Assembly: GCF_051014445.1 (NCBI RefSeq)
Contig: NW_027488369.1
Coordinates: forward strand, 16,324,001 to 16,388,000
Direction: 5' to 3'
DNA from: Colletes latitarsis
Lineage: Eukaryota; Arthropoda; Insecta; Hymenoptera; Colletidae
Length of the DNA: 64,000 bases
Positions 7,271 to 17,973 of the stretch are shown piece after piece; positions within the stretch are counted from its first letter, which is position 1, and every line of letters begins with the position of its first letter. The notes under the pieces were generated by a model, which worked only from the letters and a program-made list of their open reading frames with translations, made no database searches and had not been told where the DNA came from. The translations under genes were made by a program, and so were the position numbers.

Positions 7271-7350
7271 CTTACGGTGTGTGTATGACTCGGGTACCCC
7301 GGGTTCGTTAAGCCCGTACTGCAGCTGAAAGGCTGGCAGCCCCTGAGGGG

Positions 7351-7364
7351 ATCCCAGACCTAAC
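7351..7364. repeat. Target-site duplication, right copy (5' side of the element)
   Basis: ATCCCAGACCTAAC is identical to 1347-1360. It is followed by TTGCGTTATCCTC, exactly the continuation found in unoccupied monomers. The junction with the 5' end of the element is clean, with no extra bases assignable to neither side. Confidence 0.96.
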
Positions 7365-10300
7365 TTGCGTTATCCTCTAAAATAATGATCGAAACCAGGT
7401 TTAATTGACTGTTTTAGTAGTGGCACCACTTTACTACGTGATCCAAAGCAGAAAAAACCCTCGATCAGGTCAACATGCATGTTAAAACTGCGAAAGTATG
7501 ACCCTAATGAGGGCAAATCCCAGGCCTAACCCAGACCTAACATGCGTTATCTTCTAAAATATTGAGCGAAACCAGGTTTAATTGACTGTTTCAGTGTCGT
7601 ACCACACTACTACGTGATCCAATCCAGAAATAGCCCAGGATCTAGCCATGAAGTATGAGAAATATGCGAAAGTATGAGCCTGATGAGGGCAAATCCCAGA
7701 CCTAACCCAGACCTAACATGCGTTGTCCTCTAAAATATTTATCAAGACCAGGTTTAATCGACTGTTTCAGTGTGGTCCCACATTACTACGTGATCCAAAC
7801 CAGAAAAAACCCAGGATCCGTTCAACAAGTATGTGAAGAATGCGAAAGAATGAGTCAGATGCGTGAAAATCCCAGGCCTAACCTAGACCTAAAATGCGTT
7901 ATCCTAAAAAATATTGATCGAAACCTGGTTTAATCGACTGCTTCAGTGTGGTACCACATTACTACGTGACCCAAACCAGAAAAAACCCAGGATCTCTTCA
8001 ACAAGTATGTGAAAAACGCAAAAGTATGAGCCTGATGGGGGCAAATCCCAGACCTATCCCAGACCAAACTTGCGTTATCCTCTAAAATATTGATCGAAAC
8101 TTGGTTTAATCGACTGTTTCAGTGTGGTACCACATTACTATGTGATCCAAACCAGAAAATAACCCAGGATCTGTTCAACGAGTATGTGAAGTGTGCGAAA
8201 GTATGAGTCTGATGAGGGCAAATCCTAGACCTATCCCAGATCTAACATGCGTTATCCTCCAAAATATTTATCAAGGCCAGGTTTAATTAAATGTTTCAGT
8301 GTGGTACCACATTACTACGTGAACCAAACCAGAAAAAACCCACGATCCGTTCAACAAGTATGTGAAGAATGCTAAAGTATGAGTCTGATGAGTGAAAATC
8401 CCAGGGCTAACCTAGACCTAACATGTGTTATCCTCTAAAATATTGATCCAAACCAGGTTTAATTGACTGTTTCAGTGTGGTACCACATTGCTACGTGATC
8501 CAAACCAGAAAAAACCCAGGATCAGTTCAACAAGTATGTGAAAAACGCGAAAGTATGAGCCTGATGAGGGCAAATCCGAGACCTAGCCCAGACCTAACAT
8601 GCGTTATCCTCTAAAATATTTATCAAGACCAGGTTTAATTGACTGTTCCAGCGTGGTACCACGTTACTACGTGATACAATCCAGAAATAGCACAGGATCT
8701 AGCCATCAAGTATGAGAAATATGCGAAAGAATGAGCCTGATGAGAGCAAATCCCAGACCTAACCTAGACATAACATGAATTATTCTCTAAAATATTGATC
8801 GAAACCAGGTTTAATTGCCTGTTTCAGTGTGGTACCACATTACTACGTGATCCAATCCAGAAATAGCCCAGGATCTAGCCATGAAGTATGAGAAATTTGC
8901 GAAAGTATGAGCCTGACGAGGGCAAATCCTAGACCTAACCCAGACCTAACATGCGTTATCCTCTAAAATATTTATCATGAGCAGGTTTAATTGATTGCTT
9001 CTGTGTGGTCCCACATTACTACGTGATCCAAACCAGAAAATAACCCAGGATCTGTTCAGCGAGTATGTGAAGTGTGCGAAAGTATGAGTCTGATGGGGGC
9101 AAATCCTAGACCTATCCCATACCTAACATGCGTTATCCTCTAAAATATTTATCAAGACCAGGTTTAATTGTCTGTTTCAGTGTGGTACCACATTGCTACG
9201 TGATCGAAACCAGAAAAAACCCAGGATCCGTTCAACAAGTATGTGAAGAATGCGAAAGTATGAGTCTGATGGGGGCAAATCCTAGACCTATCCCATACCT
9301 AACATGCGTTATCCTCTAAAATATTGATCCAAACCAGGTTTAGTGGACTGTTTCAGTGTGGTACCACTTTACAACGTGATCCAAAGCAGAAAAAGCCCTC
9401 GATCACGTCAACATGTATGATAAAACTGCGAAAGTATGACCCTGATGAGGGCAAATCCCAGACCTATCCCAGACCTAACTTGCGTTATCCTCTAAAATAT
9501 TGATTGAATCCAGGTTTAATTGACTGTTTCAGTGTGGTACCACATTACTACGTGATCCAATCCTGAAATAGCCCAGGATCTAGCAATGAAGTATGAGAAA
9601 TATGCGAAAGTATGAGCCTGACGAGGGCAAATCCTAGACCTAACCCAGACCTGACATGCGTTATCCTCTAAAATATTTATCATGACCAGGTTTAATTGAT
9701 TGTTTCAGTGTGGTCCCACATTACTACGTGATCCAAACCAGAAAAAAACCCAGGATCCGTTCAACAAGTATGTGAAGAATGCGAAAGTATGAGTCTGATG
9801 AGGGCAAATCCTAGACCTATCCCAGACCTAACATGCGTTATCCTCTAAAATATTGATCCAAACCAGGTTTAATGGACTATTTCAGTGTGGTACCACACTA
9901 CTACGTGATCCAAACCAGAAAAAACCCAGGATCTGTTCAACAAGTATGTGAAAACTGCGAAAGTATGACCCTAATGAGGGCAAATCCCAGGCCTAACCTT
10001 GACCTAACATGCGTTACCTTCTAAAATATTGATGGAAACCAGGTTTAATGGTCTGTTTCAATGTTGTTCTTCATTACTACGTGATACAATCCAGAAAAAG
10101 CCCAGGATCTAGCCATCAAGTATGAGAAATATGCGAAAGAATGAGCCTGATGAGAGCAAATCCAAGACCTAACATAGACCTAACATGAATTATTCTCTAA
10201 AATATTGATCAAAACCAGGTTTAATTGACTGTTTCAGTGTGGTACCACATTACTACGTGATCCAATCCAGAAATAGCCCAGGATCTAGCCATGAAGTACG

Positions 10301-10698
10301 AGAAATATGCGAAAGTATGAGCCTGATGAGGGCAAATCCCAGGCCTAACCTAGACCTAAAATGCGTTATCCTAAAAAATATTGATCGAAACCTGGTTTAA
10401 TCGACTGCTTCAGTGTGGTACCACATTACTACGTGACCCAAACCAGAAAAACCCCAGGATCTCTTCAACAAGTATGTGAAAAACGCAAAAGTATGAGCCT
10501 GATGAGGGCAAATCCCAGACCTATCCCAGACCAAACTTGCGTTATCCTCTAAAATATTGATCGAAACCAGGTTTAATCGACTGTTTCTGTGTGGTCCCAC
10601 ATTACTACGTGATCCAAACCAGAAAAAACCCAGGATCCGTTCAACAAGTATGTGAAGAATGCGAAAGTATGAGTCTGATGAGGGCTAATCCCAGACCT

Positions 10699-10712
10699 AT
10701 CCCAGACCTAAC
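10699..10712. other. Unoccupied insertion site (paralogous empty site)
   Basis: The monomer around 10677-10760 matches both flanks of the retrotransposon: GGCTAATCCCAGACCTATCC on the left, and TTGCGTTATCC with the rarer TCTAAAATAATGATCGAAAC on the right. It has only one copy of the 14-bp target. A second such site is at 11932-11945. Confidence 0.9.
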
Positions 10713-11931
10713 TTGCGTTATCCTCTAAAATAATGATCGAAACCAGGTTTAATTGACTGTTTTAGTTGTGCTACCACTTTACTACGTGATCCAAAGCAGA
10801 AAAAACCCTCGATCAGGTCAACATGCATGTTAAAACTGCGAAAGTATGACCCTGATGGGGGCAAATCCTAGACCTATCCCATACCTAACATGCGTTATCC
10901 TCTAAAATATTTATCAAGACCAGGTTTAATTGTCTGTTTCAGTGTGGTACCACATTGCTACGTGATCCAAACCAGAAAAAACCCAGGATCCGTTCAAGAA
11001 GTATGAGAAGAATGCGAAAGTATGAGTCTGATGAGGGCAAATCCCAGACCTATCCCAGACCTAACATGCGTTATCCTCTAAAATATTTATCATGACCAGG
11101 TTTAATTGATTGTTTCAGTGTGGTCCCACATTACTACGTGATCCAAACCAGAAAAAACCCAGGATCCGTTCAACAAGTATGTGAAGAATGCGAAAGTATG
11201 AGTCTGATGAGGGCAAATCCTAGACCTATCCCAGACCTAACATGCGTTATCCTCTAAAATATTGATCCAAACCAGGTTTAATGGACTGTTTCAGTGTGGT
11301 ACCACACTACCACGTGATCCAAACCAGAAAAAACCCAGGATCTGTTCAACAAGTATGTGAAAACTGCAAAAGTATGACCCTAATGAGGGCAAATCCCAGG
11401 CCTAACCTTGACCTAACATGCGTTATCTTCTAAAATATTGAGCGAAACCAGGTTTAATTGACTGTTTCAGTGTGGTACCACATTACTACGTGATCCAATC
11501 CAGAAATAGCCCAGGATCTAGCCATGAAGTATGAGAAATATGCGAAAGTATGACCCTGATGAGGGCAAATCCCAGACCTAACCCAGACCTAACATGCGTT
11601 GTCCTCTAAAATATTTATCAAGACCAGGTTTAATCGACTGTTTCAGTGTGGTCCCACACTACTACGTGATCCAAACCAGAAAAAACCCAGGATCCGTTCA
11701 ACAAGTATGTGAAGAATGCGAAAGAATGAGTCAGATGCGTGAAAATCCCAGGCCTAACCTAGACCTAAAATGCGTTATCCTCTAAAATATTGATCGAAAC
11801 CAGGTTTAATCGACTGTTTCAGTGTGGTCCCACATTACTACGTGATCCAAACCAGAAAAAACCCAGGATCCGTTCAACAAGTATGTGAAGAATGCGAAAG
11901 TATGAGTCTGATGAGGGCTAATCCCAGACCT

Positions 11932-11945
11932 ATCCCAGACCTAAC
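11932..11945. other. Second unoccupied insertion site
   Basis: This site has the same 14-bp target and flanks as the occupied site, including the AATAATGATCG variant downstream. It shows that the insertion-bearing monomer belongs to a repeated subfamily. Confidence 0.88.
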
Positions 11946-14847
11946 TTGCGTTATCCTCTAAAATAATGATCGAAACCAGGTTTAATTGACTGTTTTAGTT
12001 GTGCTACCACTTTACTACGTGATCCAAAGCAGGTAAAACCCTCGATCAGGTCAACATGCATGTTAAAACTGCGAAAGTATGACCCTGATGAGGTCAAATC
12101 CCAGACCTATCCCAGACCTGACATGCGTTATCGTCTAAAATATTGTTCCAAACCAGGTTTAATGGATTGTTTCAGTGTGGTACCACCTTACTACGTGAAC
12201 CAAACCAGAAAAAACCCAGGATCCGTTCAACAATTATGTGAAGAATGCGAAAGTATGAGTCTGATGAGTGAAAATCCCAGGGCTAACCTAGACCTAACAT
12301 GCGTTATCCTCTAAAATATTGATCCAAACCAGGTTTAATTGACTGTTTTAGTTGTGGTACCACTTTACTACGTGATCCAAAGCAGAAAAAACCGTCGATC
12401 AGGTCAACATGCATGTTAAAACTGCGAAAGTATGACCCTGATGAGGTCAAATCCCAGACCTATGCCAGACCTGACATGCGTTATCCTCTAAGATATTGAT
12501 CCAAACCAGGTTTAATGGACTGTTTCAGTGTGGTACCACTTTACTACGTGATCCAAAGCAGAAAAAACCCTCGATCAGGTCAACATGCATGTTAAAACTG
12601 CGAAAGTATGACCCTGATGAGGTCAAATCCCAGACCTATCCCAGACCTGACATGCGTTATCCTCTAAAATATTGATCCAAACCAGGTTTAATTGACTGTT
12701 TCAGTGTGGTACCACGTTACTATTAGATCCAAACCAGAAAATAACCCAGGATCTGTTCAACGAGTATGTGAAGTGTGCGAAAGTATGAGTCTGATGAGGT
12801 CAAATCCCAGACCTATCCAAGACTTAACATGCGTTATCCTCTAAAATATTGATGGAAACCGGGTTTAGTCGACTGATTCAGTGTGGTACCACATTACTAC
12901 GTGATCCAAACCAGAAAAAACCCAGGATCCGTTCAACAAGTATGTGAAGAATGCGAAAGTATGAGTCTGATGAGTGAAAATCCCAGACCTAACCTAGACC
13001 TAACATGAATTATTCTCTAAAATATTGATCGAAACCCGGTTTAATCTATTGTTTCAGTGTGGTACCACATTACTATTAGATCCAAACCAGAAAATAACCC
13101 AGGATCTGTTCAACGAGTATGTGAAGTGTGCGAAAGTATGAGTCTGATGAGGTCAAATCCCAGACCTATCACAGACATAACTTGCGTTATCCTCAAAAAT
13201 ATTGATCGAAACCTGGTTTAATTGAATGTTTCAGTGTGGTACCACATTACTACGTGAATCAAACCAGAAAAAACCCAGGATCCGTTCAACAAGTATGTGA
13301 AGAATGCGAAAGTATGAGTCTGATGAGTGAAAATCCCAGGTCTAACCCAGACCTAACATGCGTTATCCTCCAAAATATTGATCCAAACCAGGTTTAATGG
13401 ACTGTTTCAGTGTGGTACCACTTTACTACGTGATCCAAAGCATTTAGAATCCTCGATCAGGTCACCATGCATGTTAAAACTGCGAAAGTATGACCCTGAT
13501 GAGGGCAAATCCCAGGCCTTACCTAGACCTAACATGCGTTGTCCTCTAAAATATTGATGGAAACCAGGTTTAATTGACTGTTTCAGTGTGGTACCACCTT
13601 ACTACGTGAACCAAACCAGAAAAAACCCAGGATCCGTTCAACAAGTATGTGAGGAATGCGAAAGTATGAGTCTGATGAGTGAAAATCCCAGGGCTAACCT
13701 AGACCTAACATTCGTTATCCTCTAAAATAATGATCCAAACCAGGTTTAATTGACTGTTTTAGTTGTGGTACCACTTTACTACGTGATCCAAAGCAGAAAA
13801 AACCCTCGATCAGGTCAACATGCATGTTAAAACTGCGAAAGTATGACCCTGATGAGGTCAAACCCCAGACCTATCCCAGACCTGACATGCGTTATCCTCT
13901 AAAATATTGATCCAAACCAGGTTTAATGGACTGTTTCAGTGTGGTACCACTTTACTACGTGATCCCAAGCAGAAAAAACCCTCGATCAGGTCAACATGCA
14001 TGTTAAAACTGCGAAAGTATGACCCTGATAAGGTCAAATCCCAGACCTATCCCAGACCTGACATGCGTTATCCTCTAAAATATTGATCCAAACCAGGTTT
14101 AATTGACTGTTTCAGTGTGGTCCCACATTATTACGTGATACAATCCAGAAACAGCCCAGGATCTAGCCATGCGGTATGAGAAATATGCGAATGTATGAGC
14201 CTGATGAGGACAAATCCTAGACCTAACCCAAACCTAACATGCGTTATCCTCCAAAATATTTATCAAGACCAGGTTTAATTGAATGTTTCAGTGTGGTACC
14301 ACATTACTACGTGAACCAAACCAGAAAAAACCCAGGATCCGTTCAACAAGTATGTGAAGAATGCGAAAGTATGAGTCTGATGAGTGAAAATCCCAGACCT
14401 ATCCCAGACCAAACATGCGTTATCCTCTAAAATATTGATCCAAACCAGGTTTAGTGGACTGTTTCAGTGTGGTACCACTTTACTACGTGATCGAAAGCAT
14501 TAAGAACCCTCGATCAGGTCAACATGTATGTTAAAACTGCGAAAGTATGACCCTGATGAGGGCAAATCCCAGGCCTTACCTAGACCTAACATGCGTTGTC
14601 CTCTAAAATATTGATGGAAACCAAGTTTAATTGACTGTTTCAGTGTTGTACTTCATTACCACGTGATGCGATCCAGAAAAAGCCCAGGATCTAGCCATCA
14701 AGTATGAGAAATATGCGAAAGAATGAGCCTGATGAGAGCAAATCCCAGACCTAACCCAGACCTAACATGCGTTATCCTCTAAAATATTTATCATAACCAG
14801 GTTTAATTGATTGTTTCAGTGTGGTCCCACATTACTACGTGATCCAA

Positions 14848-17800
14848 ACCAGAAAAAACCCAGGATCCGTTCAACAAGTATGTGAAGAATGCGAAAGTAT
14901 GAGTCTGATGAGGGCTAATCCCAGACCTATCCCAGACCTAACTTGCGTTATCCTCTAAAATAGTTATCAAGACCAGGTTTAATTGATTGTTTCGGTGTGG
15001 TCCCACATTACTACGTGATCCAAACCAGAAAAAACCCAGGATCCGTTCAACAAGTATGTGAAGAATGCGAAAGTATGAGTCTGATGAGTGAAAATCCCAG
15101 ACATAACTTAGACCTAACAAGCGTTATCCTCTAAAATATTGATCCAAACCAGGTTTAATGGACTGTTTCAGTGGTGTACCCTTTACTACGTGATCCAAAG
15201 CAGAAAAAACACTCGATCAGATCAACATGTATGTTAAAACTGCGAAAGTATGACCCTGATGACGGCAAATCCCAGACCAATCCGAGACCTAACTTGCGTT
15301 GTCCTCTAAGATATTGATCCAAACCAGGTTTAATTGACCGTTACAGTGTGGTCCCACATTATTACGTGATCCAAACCAGAAAAAACCCAGGATCTAGCCA
15401 TCAAGTATGGGAAACATTGCGAAAGAATGAGCCTGATGATAGCAAATCCCAGACCTAACCTAGACCTAACATGAATTATTCTCTAAAATATTGATCGAAA
15501 CCAGGTTTAATTGACTGTTTCAGTGTGGTCCCACATTACTACGTGATCCAAACCAGAAAAAACCCAGGATCCATTCAACAAGTGTGTGAAGTGTGCGAAA
15601 GTATGAGTCTGATGAGGTCAAATCCCAGACCTATCCCAGACCTAACTTGCGTTATCCTCAAAAATATTGATCGAAACCAGGTTAAATTGACTGTTTCAGC
15701 GTGGTACCACATTACTACGTGATACAATCCATAAACAGCCAAGGATCTAGCCATGAAGTATGAGAAATATGCGAATGTATGAGCCTGATGAGGATAAATC
15801 CTAGACCTAACCCAAACCTAACATGCGTTATCCTCTAAAATATTTATCAAGACCAGGTGTAATTGAATGTTTCAGTGTGGTACCACATTACTACGTGAAT
15901 CAAACCAGAAAAAACCCAGGATCCATTCAACAAGTATGTGAAGAATGCGAAAGTATGAGTCTGATGAGTGAAAATTTCAGGTCTAACCCAGACCTAACAT
16001 GCGTTATCCTCCAAAATATTGATCCAAACCAGGTTTAATGGACTGTTTCAGTGTGGTACCACTTTACTACGTGATCCAAAGCATTAAGAATCCTCGATCA
16101 GGTCAACATGCATGTTAAAACTGCGAAAGTATGACCCTGATGAGGGCTAATCCCAGGCCTTACCTAGACCTAACATGCGTTGTCCTCTAAAATATTGATG
16201 GAAACCAGGTTTAATTGACTGTTTCAGTGTGGTACCACCTTTCTACGTGAACCAAACCAGAAAAAACCCAGGATCCGTTCAACAAGTATGTGAGGAATGC
16301 GAAAGTATGAGTCTGATGAGTGAAAATCCCAGGGCTAACCTAGACCTAACATGCGTTATCCTCTAAAATATTGATCCAAACCAGGTTTAATTGACTGTTT
16401 TAGTTGTGGTACCACTTTACTACGTGATCCAAAGCAGAAAAAACCCAGGATCCGTTCAACAAGTATGTGAAGAATGCGAAAGTATGAGTCTGATGAGGGC
16501 TAATCCCAGACCTATCCCAGACCTAACTTGCGTTATCCTCTAAAATAGTTATCAAGACCAGGTTTAATTGATTGTATCGGTGTGGTCCCACATTACTACG
16601 TGATCCAAACCAGAAAAAACCCAGGATCCGTTCAACAAGTATGTGAAGAATGCGAAAGTATGAGTCTGATGAGTGAAAATCCCAGACATAACTTAGACCT
16701 AACAAGCGTTATCCTCTAAAATATTGATCCAAACCAGGTTTAATGGACTGTTTCAGTGGGGTACCCTTTACTACGTGATCCAAAGCAGAAAAAACACTCG
16801 ATCAGATCAACATGTATGTTAAAACTGCGAAAGTATGACCCTGATGACGGCAAATCCCAGACCAATCCGAGACCTAACTTGCGTTGTCCTCTAAGATATT
16901 GATCCAAACCAGGTTTAATTGACCGTTACAGTGTGGTCCCACATTATTACGTGATCCAAACCAGAAAAAACCCAGGATCTAGACATCAAGTATGGGAAAC
17001 ATTGCGAAAGAATGAGCCTGATGATAGCAAATCCCAGACCTAACCTAGACCTAACATGAATTATTCTCTAAAATATTGATCGAAACCAGGTTTAATTGAC
17101 TGTTTCAGTGTGGTCCCACATTACTACGTGATCCAAACCAGAAAAAACCCAGGATCCATTCAACAAGTATGTGAAGTGTGCGAAAGTATGAGTCTGATGA
17201 GGTCAAATCCCAGACCTATCCCAGACCTAACTTGCGTTATCCTCAAAAATATTGATCGAAACCAGGTTAAATTGACTGTTTCAGCGTGGTACCACATTAC
17301 TACGTGATACAATCCATAAACAGCCAAGGATCTAGCCATGAAGTATGAGAAATATGCGAATGTATGAGCCTGATGAGGATAAATCCTAGACCTAACCCAA
17401 ACCTAACATGCGTTATCCTCTAAAATATTTATCAAGACCAGGTGTAATTGAATGTTTCAGTGTGGTACCACATTACTACGTGAATCAAACCAGAAAAAAC
17501 CCAGGATCCATTCAACAAGTATGTGAAGAATGCGAAAGTATGAGTCTGATGAGTGAAAATTTCAGGTCTAACCCAGACCTAACATGCGTTATCCTCCAAA
17601 ATATTGATCCAAACCAGGTTTAATGGACTGTTTCAGTGTGGTACCACTTTACTACGTGATCCAAAGCATTAAGAATCCTCGATCAGGTCAACATGCATGT
17701 TAAAACTGCGAAAGTATGACCCTGATGAGGGCTAATCCCAGGCCTTACCTAGACCTAACATGCGTTGTCCTCTAAAATATTGATGGAAACCAGGTTTAAT

Positions 17801-17973
17801 TGACTGTTTCAGTGTGGTACCACCTTTCTACGTGAACCAAACCAGAAAAAACCCAGGATCCGTTCAACAAGTATGTGAGGAATGCGAAAGTATGAGTCTG
17901 ATGAGTGAAAATCCCAGGGCTAACCTAGACCTAACATGCGTTATCCTCTAAAATATTGATCCAAACCAGGTTT
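14848..17973. repeat. Tandem duplication of 1585 bp (9 monomers)
   Basis: Copy 1 is about 14848-16432 and copy 2 about 16433-17973, at a constant offset of 1585 bp. Only scattered substitutions separate them, for example TTTCGGTG against TATCGGTG and GTGTGTGAAG against GTATGTGAAG. The junction monomer near 16400-16445 is a chimera: it starts as the TTTTAGTTGTGG/CCAAAGCAG type and switches to the CCCAGGATCCGTTC type inside the shared A-run. Similarity to copy 1 ends at about 17967-17973, where TTAATTGAC becomes TTAATGGAC. Confidence 0.88.

Larger units (their letters stand above)
1361..7350 (-). mobile_element. Full-length R1-clade non-LTR retrotransposon inserted in the satellite
   Basis: The 5990-bp element lies on the minus strand and has both ends: a 5' UTR, two complete ORFs, a 3' UTR and a 29-nt poly(A) tail, between perfect 14-bp direct repeats. 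It is clearly GC-rich while the surrounding satellite is AT-rich, so it is foreign to the array. ORF1 with three CCHC knuckles, ORF2 with AP-type endonuclease, RT and a terminal CCHC motif, and no RNase H domain place it in the R1 clade, which includes R1, TRAS, SART, Waldo and Mino. No frameshift or internal stop is seen in either ORF. With the perfect target-site duplication this suggests a recent, possibly competent copy. The exact family cannot be named without a database search. Confidence 0.95.
6966..7350 (-). other. 5' UTR of the retrotransposon
   Basis: This 385-nt leader lies between the 5' target-site duplication and the ORF1 ATG. The first 11 nt of the element are CCCCTCAGGGG (7350-7340 on the minus strand), itself a small inverted repeat. 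The leader also holds the palindrome CTTACCCGGGTAAG (7016-7029), an 8-bp stem (7038-7065) and a nested three-part stem (7197-7270). Related elements usually carry an internal promoter near their 5' end. I cannot point to one here. Confidence 0.8.
7351..14847. repeat. Satellite array, diverged mixed-monomer segment
   Basis: About 42 monomers of ~176 bp in which subfamilies are intermixed and neighbours differ noticeably. Four middles are recognisable: GATCCGTTCAACAAGTATGT, GATCAGGTCAACATGCATGT, GATCTAGCCATCAAGTATGA (or ...ATGAAG...) and GATCTGTTCAACGAGTATGT. Two older duplications are visible. The first is 9001-10250 against 1-1250. The second places a variant monomer reading CGTTGTCCTC with a downstream GATGCGTGAAAATCC at 7718 and again at 11594, 3876 bp apart (22 monomers). 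No gene or other feature is seen. Confidence 0.95.

Noticed and set aside
7290..7320. tRNA-like T-arm (GGGTTCGTTAAGCCC) in the 5' UTR
   Set aside because: There is a short hairpin with a TTC loop but no matching acceptor, D or anticodon arms, so no tRNA or clear RNA polymerase III promoter can be supported.
7197..7350. HDV-like self-cleaving ribozyme at the 5' end
   Set aside because: Stems are present, but I could not fit the nested double-pseudoknot and catalytic C position by eye. Kept only as something to test.
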